From: ZC4RG30 sp040508085
Lineage (GTDB): Bacteria; Pseudomonadota; Gammaproteobacteria; Steroidobacterales; Steroidobacteraceae
Direction: 5' to 3'
Length of the DNA: 5,954 nucleotides
Assembly (NCBI GenBank): GCA_040508085.1
Contig: JBEVNO010000198.1
Span: forward strand, 1 to 5,954
Numbering within the stretch: the stretch's first letter is position 1; every line of letters begins with the position of its first letter. The notes below the pieces were generated by a model. It was not told where the DNA came from, made no database searches, and saw only the letters and a program-made list of their open reading frames with translations. The position numbers and the translations under genes were made by a program. Below, in pieces: positions 1-5,954 of the stretch.

Positions 1-1442
<1,442 letters not shown>

Positions 1443-1495
1443 GGGTTCTCCGGCTCGGCAAATGCATTGAGCCTAGCGGCCGTGTGGGAATCCGC

Positions 1496-1558
1496 CGTCA
1501 GCCGCTGGCCTACGCCTGTGTAGGACGTACTCCTACGTCGCGCCGCGGCGTCAGCCGC
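1496..1558. repeat. Ten-base direct repeat CGTCAGCCGC flanking the CCTAC array
   Basis: The sequence CGTCAGCCGC occurs at 1496-1505 and again at 1549-1558, 53 bases apart, in the gap between ffh and the poly-HAMP gene. The two copies bracket the CCTAC/GTAGG array. The right copy also forms the 3' arm of a short hairpin, GCGGC (1545-1549) with GCCGC (1554-1558). There is no T-run on either side, so this does not qualify as an intrinsic terminator for ffh. Confidence 0.5.
1509..1536 (-). promoter_or_regulatory. Candidate operator: alternating CCTAC / GTAGG / CCTAC array upstream of the poly-HAMP gene
   Basis: Pentamers lie at 1509-1513 (CCTAC), 1520-1524 (GTAGG) and 1532-1536 (CCTAC), alternating in orientation and spaced 11 and 12 bases apart, about one helical turn. 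The right pair extends to a perfect six-base dyad, GTAGGA-N5-TCCTAC (1520-1536). An overlapping dyad, GACGTA-CTCC-TACGTC, spans 1524-1539. Dyads of this kind are typical binding sites for dimeric NarL/FixJ-type response regulators, which is inference here. The array lies about 65-95 bases upstream of the gene's ATG. A weak -10-like TAGGCT (1475-1470, minus strand) lies between, without a good -35, which would fit activator dependence. The rest of the 1443-1577 gap holds only the direct repeats and the ribosome binding site. Confidence 0.4.
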
Positions 1559-1577
1559 CCGGGGCCCGCCAGCCACT

Positions 1578-2936
1578 TCAGAAGGAGCGCGGCATCCCCG
1601 GCATCTTGCCGGCCATGGCGCCCATCATCCGCTGCAGCTTGCCGCTGCCCAGCTTCTTCATCATCTTCTGCATTTCCATGTGCTGTTTCAGCAGCCGGTT
1701 GACGTCCTGCACCTGCATGCCTGCACCGGCAGCGATACGCCGCCGCCTCGAGCCATCGATGATCTCGGGCCGACGGCGCTCGCGTGGCGTCATGGAATTG
1801 ATCAGCGCGATCTGCCGGCGCAGTTCCTTCTCGCCCTGCCCGGACTGCATCTTCTGCGCGGCCGCCGCGCCACCCGGCAGCTTGTCGAGCATGGCCGCCA
1901 TGCCGCCCATCTTCTCCAGCTGCTGCAGCTGCGAGCGCAGGTCGTTGAAATCGAATCCCTTGCCCTTCAGCGCCTTCTTCGCCAGCCGCTCGGCTTCGTC
2001 CTGGTCAACATGCTGGCGCGCCGCTTCGACCAGCGCCATGACATCGCCCATGCCGAGGATGCGGCGGGCCATGCGGTCCGGATCGAAAGGCTCGAGCGCA
2101 TCGCTTTTCTCGCCCGTGCCGATGAACAGCAGTGGCGTGCCGGTGATCTCGCGCACCGACAGGGCCGCGCCGCCGCGCGCATCACCATCGGCCTTGGTGA
2201 GGATGGTGCCGGTCAATGCCAGCGCTTCGCTGAATGCCTTCGCGGCATTGACCGCGTCCTGGCCCGCCATCGCATCGACCACGAACAGCCGCTCGTGCGG
2301 ACTGACTGCGCTGTCGATGTCGCGCACCTCCTGCATGAGCTCTGCATCCACATGCAACCGGCCGGCGGTGTCGACGATGAGCACGTCGTAGACGCCGCGG
2401 CGCGCGGCATCGATGGCGCCGGCCGCGATGGCGGGTGGCGCAAGACCTGCGCCCACGGGATGGAAATCCGCCCCCACCTGCTCGGCCAGGCGCTGCAGCT
2501 GCAGCACTGCGGCAGGCCGGCGGATGTCGGTGCTGACCAGCAGCACGCGCTTCTTCAGGCCGATGAGATGCCGGGCCAGCTTGCCCGCCGTGGTGGTCTT
2601 GCCGGCACCCTGCAGGCCAGCCAGCAGGATGACCGCCGGCGGCGCATAACGCAGATCGAAGGCGCGCACATTGCCGCCCATCAGTGCGACCAGCTCGTCG
2701 TGGATCACGCCGACCAGCGCCTGGCCCGGCGTCAGGCTGCCCTGGATCTCGGCGCCCAGCGCCTTGGCCTTAACCGCATCGATGAAGCGCTTCACCACTG
2801 GCAGCGCGACATCCGCCTCCAACAGCGCCATGCGCACATCGCGCAGGCTCTCGGCAATGTTTTCTTCTGTGAGGCGGCCGCGCCCGCGCAGCGAATCGAC
2901 GGCCTTGGAAAGTCTTTCGGTGAGTTTGGCGAACAT
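1578..2936 (-). CDS. ffh: Signal recognition particle GTPase Ffh (SRP54)
   Basis: Ffh binds 4.5S RNA and the signal sequence of nascent inner-membrane and some secreted proteins, then delivers the ribosome to FtsY at the membrane. The 452-residue product has the full architecture: an N domain (about 1-95, with the ALLEADVALPVVK helix); a G domain with the P-loop GLQGAGKTT (107-115), DIRRPAA (137-143), DTAGRL (189-194), TKADGDARGG (247-256) and the closing GTGEK; and a Met-rich M domain. The M domain carries the RNA-binding segment SMTPRERRRP and GSRRRRIAAG (about 381-404), then QVQDVNRLLKQ and a Met-rich tail. Length is normal for bacteria and no key motif is missing. The start ATG (2936-2934) shares one base with the radA stop (TGATG), so translation is probably coupled; GGA lies about 10 bases upstream. 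In many proteobacteria ffh is followed by rpsP; here a poly-HAMP kinase gene follows instead. Confidence 0.97.
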   Translation of the reverse strand: MFAKLTERLSKAVDSLRGRGRLTEENIAESLRDVRMALLEADVALPVVKRFIDAVKAKALGAEIQGSLTPGQALVGVIHDELVALMGGNVRAFDLRYAPPAVILLAGLQGAGKTTTAGKLARHLIGLKKRVLLVSTDIRRPAAVLQLQRLAEQVGADFHPVGAGLAPPAIAAGAIDAARRGVYDVLIVDTAGRLHVDAELMQEVRDIDSAVSPHERLFVVDAMAGQDAVNAAKAFSEALALTGTILTKADGDARGGAALSVREITGTPLLFIGTGEKSDALEPFDPDRMARRILGMGDVMALVEAARQHVDQDEAERLAKKALKGKGFDFNDLRSQLQQLEKMGGMAAMLDKLPGGAAAAQKMQSGQGEKELRRQIALINSMTPRERRRPEIIDGSRRRRIAAGAGMQVQDVNRLLKQHMEMQKMMKKLGSGKLQRMMGAMAGKMPGMPRSF

Positions 2937-4357
2937 CAGCCGATTATCCGCGAAATCGCGCTCTCGATGCGCGCCACTCCGCGCACCTCGATACCCGGCA
3001 CCGGCTCACGCGGCAGGTTGGCCTCGGGCACCAGCGCCCGGCGGAAGCCCAGTTTGGCGGCCTCCCGGATGCGCTCCTCGCCGAAGGTGACCGGCCGCAC
3101 CTCGCCGGTAAGCCCGAGCTCACCGAACACCACCAGGTCATCGGGCAGGGGCACCTCGCGCAGGCTGGACGCCAGCGCCAGGGCAACCGGCAGATCCCAG
3201 GCCGGTTCGTCGATGTCGAGGCCGCCCACCACGTTGGCGAACACATCGTGTTCCTGCAGCGATATGCCGCCGTGCCGGTGCAGCACCGCCAGCACCATGG
3301 CGAGCCGGCCCGCATCGATGCCCTGTGCCACGCGCCGCGGCGCGCCGAAGCGCGACGGATCCACCAGCCCCTGCACTTCGACCAGCAACGGTCGCGTGCC
3401 GTCGCGCGTCACCATCACCAGGCTGCCGATCACCGGCTGCGCTGCCCGTGCCAGGAAGATCGCACCGGGGTTCTTCACTTCCTTCAGGCCGTTTTCCTGC
3501 ATCAGGAAGAAGCCCAGCTCGTTGGCCGCGCCGAAACGATTCTTGGCCGCGCGCACGCGGCGGAAACGGCTGCCGGCATCGCGTTCGAAATACAGCACGG
3601 TATCCACCAGGTGCTCGAGCATGCGCGGGCCGGCGATCGCGCCCTCCTTGGTGACATGGCCCACGATCAGCACCGCGGTGCCGGTGGACTTGGCAAAACG
3701 CACCAGTGCCGCTGTGCATTCGCGCAGCTGCGTGACGGCGCCGGCCGCACTGGGGACCGCGGCCAGTGCCATGGTCTGGATGGAATCCACCAGCAGCAGC
3801 GCCGGCCTTGCGCCTTCCGCCAGCGCCAGCACGGCATCCAGATCCGTTTCGGTCACCACCTGAACGCGCTGGTAGCTGCCGCCGAGGCGACGCGCGCGCA
3901 TCGCCACCTGCGCGGTGGATTCCTCACCCGTGACGTAGAGCACGTCGCCCTGCGCGGCGAGCGCCGCGGCGACCTGCAGCAGCAGCGTGGATTTGCCAAT
4001 GCCCGGTTCGCCGCCGATCAGCGTGACCGACCCCGGCAGCACACCGCCGCCCAGCACGCGATCGAACTCGCCCAGCCCGGTGCTCAGGCGCGCGGCGTGA
4101 TCCGTACCGGTGGCGATGGCATCGGTGAGTGCAGCCGAGGTGGATGGAGCAACCAGGCTCGCGGCACGCATCCTGCCTGCTGGCTTGCCACCAGCCGGCC
4201 GCGCTTCGGCGGAGAGCGTGTTCCACTCCCCGCAGTGCGGGCACTGGCCCTGCCACTTGGCACTCTGGCCGTGACAGGCACTGCAGACATAGACGGAGCT
4301 GGGTCGGGCCAAGGCGGCATCCACTGGCAAGGGGCCGGATGCTAGCACGCGACGCAC
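2936..4357 (-). CDS. radA: DNA repair protein RadA (Sms), hexameric branch-migration helicase
   Basis: RadA is a RecA-related ATPase that extends and processes recombination intermediates. Counted from GTG at 4357, the 473-residue product has a zinc finger with Cys at 25, 28, 39 and 42 (CSACHGQ then KWQGQCPHCGEW) and Walker A GGEPGIGKST (115-124). It continues with YVTGEES (141-147), Walker B LLLVDSIQT (187-195), IVGHVTKEG (231-239), the RadA signature KNRFG (272-276) and a C-terminal Lon-protease-like domain (about 365-473, including GGLDIDEPAWDLPVALALAS). All expected motifs are present. The start is uncertain. GTG at 4357 has its GAGG directly against it. GTG at 4348 (residue 4) has GAGGGG about 8 bases upstream. 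TTG at 4312 (residue 16) would give MARPSSVYVC, the usual RadA N-terminus. The gene is first of a minus-strand pair with ffh, overlapping it by one base, and is divergent from the phosphatase gene. Confidence 0.96.
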   Translation of the reverse strand: MRRVLASGPLPVDAALARPSSVYVCSACHGQSAKWQGQCPHCGEWNTLSAEARPAGGKPAGRMRAASLVAPSTSAALTDAIATGTDHAARLSTGLGEFDRVLGGGVLPGSVTLIGGEPGIGKSTLLLQVAAALAAQGDVLYVTGEESTAQVAMRARRLGGSYQRVQVVTETDLDAVLALAEGARPALLLVDSIQTMALAAVPSAAGAVTQLRECTAALVRFAKSTGTAVLIVGHVTKEGAIAGPRMLEHLVDTVLYFERDAGSRFRRVRAAKNRFGAANELGFFLMQENGLKEVKNPGAIFLARAAQPVIGSLVMVTRDGTRPLLVEVQGLVDPSRFGAPRRVAQGIDAGRLAMVLAVLHRHGGISLQEHDVFANVVGGLDIDEPAWDLPVALALASSLREVPLPDDLVVFGELGLTGEVRPVTFGEERIREAAKLGFRRALVPEANLPREPVPGIEVRGVARIESAISRIIG

Positions 4358-4385
4358 CCCTCAAATCCGCACAAAGGCTCCCCGA

Positions 4386-4397
4386 ACAAGCGCTTGT
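4386..4397. promoter_or_regulatory. Perfect 12-base palindrome ACAAGCGCTTGT in the divergent radA/PP2C intergenic region
   Basis: Bases 4386-4397 are fully self-complementary and lie between the radA start region and the phosphatase gene. The site could be an operator for a dimeric repressor acting on one or both genes. A -10-like GATAAT (4406-4411, plus strand) lies just downstream but lacks a convincing -35. One such palindrome is expected roughly by chance in a window of this size, so position is the main argument. Confidence 0.3.
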
Positions 4398-4405
4398 GGA
4401 GTGCA

Positions 4406-4466
4406 GATAATCCGGGAGTTAAGTACGATGCCGCAGGATTAGGGAGACCACCGGGAACTCGTTGCC
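4406..4466 (+). promoter_or_regulatory. Structured leader of the PP2C gene, with possible 5S-rRNA-like sequence
   Basis: Two alternative pairings can be drawn. TAATCC (4408-4413) is perfectly complementary to GGATTA (4436-4441). GAGTT (4416-4420) pairs with AACTC (4456-4460), enclosing a GNRA-type hairpin GG-GAGA-CC (4442-4449). The two helices cross, so they exclude each other or form a pseudoknot. The order of short blocks (AGTTAAG, GGAT, GGGAGACC, CC, GGGAA) recalls the 3' two-thirds of 5S rRNA, mainly eukaryotic forms. The usual terminal helix is not visible and the stretch is too short for a 5S gene. A regulatory leader is the more cautious reading, and neither is proven. Confidence 0.25.
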
Positions 4467-4468
4467 TG

Positions 4469-5293
4469 ATGAGCCTGAAAGGCAAACTGCTGTGCGTAGG
4501 CCAGACCGATACCGGCAAGGTGCGGGAACACAACGAGGACATGATCGCCCAGGATGCGGAGCTGGGACTCGTTGTACTGGCCGACGGCATGGGTGGCTAT
4601 AACGCGGGTGAAGTCGCCAGCGGCATTGCCGTGAAGACGGTGTTCAACCTCGTGCGCGAGGCCCTGGAACTGCAGGATCTGTCCGTGCCGGACGCCACTA
4701 CCGGGCTGTCACGTCCCGCCATCATCCTGCGCGACGCCATCCAGCGCGCCAACAAGATCATCTACCAGACCGCCCGCAGCCAGGCACAGTGCGAGGGCAT
4801 GGGCACCACCGTGGTCGCCGCCCTGTTCCACGACAACCGCATCTCGGTGGCCCATGTCGGGGATTCACGTCTGTACCGCGTGTGTGGCGACGCCATCGAA
4901 CAGATAACGCTCGACCACTCCCTGCTGCAGGAGCTGGTGGACCGCGGCTTCTACTCGCCGGAAGAGGCGCAGCGCGCCTCCAACAAGAACTATGTGACGC
5001 GCGCCCTGGGCGTCGAGAACCAGGTTGATGTAGAGATGCAGGAGCATCCAGTTCACAAGGGCGACGTCTACCTGCTGTGCTCCGACGGTTTGTCGGACAT
5101 GATCGGTGACGACGACATGGCCGTCACGGTCAACACCTTCGGCCATAACCTCAACAACGTGGGCCAGCACCTGATACAGCTGGCCAACGACAATGGTGGC
5201 AAGGACAACATCTCGGTGGTGATCGCGCAGGTGTTGGACTCATTCCCTGCACAACGCGGTATATTTGACAGAATCCTGAAGTGGTTCAGCTGA
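4469..5293 (+). CDS. PP2C-family serine/threonine protein phosphatase (PstP/Stp1-like)
   Basis: This metal-dependent phosphatase would dephosphorylate Ser/Thr in proteins in the cytoplasm. From the ATG at 4469 it has 274 residues, normal for single-domain bacterial PP2C enzymes. The metal-binding and catalytic motifs are present in order: REHNED (19-24), LADGMGG (37-43), GMGTT (110-114), AHVGDSRLYR (128-137), LDHSL (148-152), LCSDGLSD (203-210) and GGKDNIS (243-249). The metal-ligand Asp residues at 39, 206 and 246 are intact. There is no membrane segment or attached kinase domain. The start at 4469 matches the usual MxLxxxxVGQTDxGxVRExNED beginning. An upstream in-frame TTG (4394) would add 25 unconserved residues and is disfavoured. 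The nearest Shine-Dalgarno-like GGGA is about 12 bases upstream, so initiation may be weak or structure-dependent. An FHA gene follows after 16 bases, indicating an operon. Confidence 0.95.
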   Translation: MSLKGKLLCVGQTDTGKVREHNEDMIAQDAELGLVVLADGMGGYNAGEVASGIAVKTVFNLVREALELQDLSVPDATTGLSRPAIILRDAIQRANKIIYQTARSQAQCEGMGTTVVAALFHDNRISVAHVGDSRLYRVCGDAIEQITLDHSLLQELVDRGFYSPEEAQRASNKNYVTRALGVENQVDVEMQEHPVHKGDVYLLCSDGLSDMIGDDDMAVTVNTFGHNLNNVGQHLIQLANDNGGKDNISVVIAQVLDSFPAQRGIFDRILKWFS

Positions 5294-5309
5294 CGGAAAG
5301 GCGCTCAAC

Positions 5310-5954
5310 ATGGCACGGCTCGTACTGACTCTCGATGGCCAGGTAATGGCCGAATACAACATGAACAAGGAACGTTACACGGTGGGGCGCCTGCCGGATA
5401 ACGACATCCGCATCGACAACCCCGCGGTGTCGGGCCACCACTCCTTGATCATCAACATCCTCAATGACTCCTTCCTTGAGGATCTGAACAGCACCAACGG
5501 CACCTACGTCAACGGCAAGCTGATCAAGAAGCATGCGCTGCAACATGGCGACGTGATCACCGTCGGCCACCACCAGCTGCGCTTCGTCGAAGACGATGAG
5601 GGCCAGCAGGACGAATTCGAAAAGACGATGGTGATCCAGCCCTCGCAGCGGCCGGTGGAGAAAATCCAGGCGGCGGCGCCCCCGCCCACCGGCAACACGG
5701 GCGCGATGCGCGCGCTGCCGGAGGGGGCGCAGCCCGCCCTGAAGAAGGCGAAACTGCAGGTGCTTTCGGGCGCCTTTGCCGGACGCGAGCTGGAGCTGGC
5801 CAAGGCACTCACCACGCTGGGCCGTCCGGGCGTGCAGGTGGCTGCCATCACCCGCCGTTCGGACGGTTTCTACATCGTGCATGTGGAATCGGACCGCCCC
5901 GACAACTTCCCGCTGGTGAACGGCACGCCTATCGGTGCGCAGGCGCGCCGCCTG
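5310..5954 (+). CDS. FHA-domain phosphothreonine-binding protein (partial, continues beyond right edge)
   Basis: The frame is open for 215 codons from the ATG at 5310 to the end of the window with no stop. GGAAAGG (5295-5301) lies 8 bases upstream as a good ribosome binding site. The first FHA domain (about 1-95) has every recognition feature: GR at 26-27, SGHH at 41-44 and LNSTNGTYVNG at 59-69. It should bind phosphothreonine peptides. An acidic stretch leads to KTMVIQP (105-111), a plausible kinase site. A linker rich in Ala and Pro (about 112-145) follows. A second FHA-like fold (about 146-215, with TLGRPGVQV and PLVNG) has Thr and Arg where the Ser and His of the phosphopeptide pocket are expected, so it may be structural only. 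The gene is co-directional with the PP2C gene and probably co-transcribed; the two would form the eraser and reader of a Ser/Thr kinase circuit. Confidence 0.93.
   Translation, partial: MARLVLTLDGQVMAEYNMNKERYTVGRLPDNDIRIDNPAVSGHHSLIINILNDSFLEDLNSTNGTYVNGKLIKKHALQHGDVITVGHHQLRFVEDDEGQQDEFEKTMVIQPSQRPVEKIQAAAPPPTGNTGAMRALPEGAQPALKKAKLQVLSGAFAGRELELAKALTTLGRPGVQVAAITRRSDGFYIVHVESDRPDNFPLVNGTPIGAQARRL

Noticed and set aside
1545..1558. Hairpin GCGGC-GTCA-GCCGC as an ffh terminator
   Set aside because: The stem is only five pairs and no T-run follows in either direction, so intrinsic termination is not supported.
1680..3863. Plus-strand open frame of 727 codons opposite ffh and radA
   Set aside because: It lies antisense to two unmistakable conserved genes. 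Its protein is low-complexity and rich in Arg, Ala and Ser, as expected from reading GC-rich codons backwards, and no domain is recognisable.
4386..4466. A genuine 5S rRNA gene
   Set aside because: It is too short, lacks the terminal helix, and differs from the 5S sequence expected for a gammaproteobacterium. At most it is a 5S-like leader.
4394..4468. TTG at 4394 as the PP2C start
   Set aside because: The 25 added residues are not typical of the family, and the TTG lies inside the palindrome and leader region. The ATG at 4469 gives the usual N-terminus.
5286..5882. Minus-strand open frame of 198 codons opposite the FHA gene
   Set aside because: The plus strand encodes clear FHA motifs with a good ribosome binding site and continues to the window end. 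The antisense product has no recognisable features.

Overview
The window looks like chromosomal DNA of a GC-rich proteobacterium. The style of Ffh, RadA and the paired PP2C/FHA proteins suggests a gammaproteobacterium, but this placement is inferred from protein style only; there is no rRNA gene or other strong marker.

Layout. Three genes lie on the minus strand, transcribed right to left. radA (about 4357 to 2936) and ffh (2936 to 1578) overlap by one base. After a 135-base gap comes the 5' part of a large poly-HAMP sensor histidine kinase gene, which starts at 1442 and runs off the left edge. Its frame is interrupted by an amber codon at 617-615 and is otherwise open to base 1. Two genes lie on the plus strand: a PP2C-type Ser/Thr phosphatase (4469-5293) and, 16 bases later, an FHA-domain protein (from 5310, cut by the right edge). 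radA and the phosphatase gene are divergent and share an intergenic region of about 110 bases.

How the genes relate. radA (recombination helicase) and ffh (signal recognition particle GTPase) are housekeeping genes that are translationally linked here. The PP2C and FHA genes form a small operon: the phosphatase would remove phosphate from Thr residues and the FHA protein would read phospho-Thr, so a partner Ser/Thr kinase is expected nearby but is not in the window. The poly-HAMP protein belongs to a separate His-Asp signalling route.

The points most worth a second look are: the stop codon in the poly-HAMP gene, sitting in a local cluster of differences inside near-identical 276-base repeats; an operator-like array of alternating CCTAC/GTAGG pentamers upstream of that gene; a phosphatase leader that can form structure and resembles the 3' part of 5S rRNA; and a pTxxI-type threonine just after the first FHA domain. 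I see no CRISPR array, insertion sequence, tRNA or convincing intrinsic terminator. No complete new system is demonstrated by this sequence.
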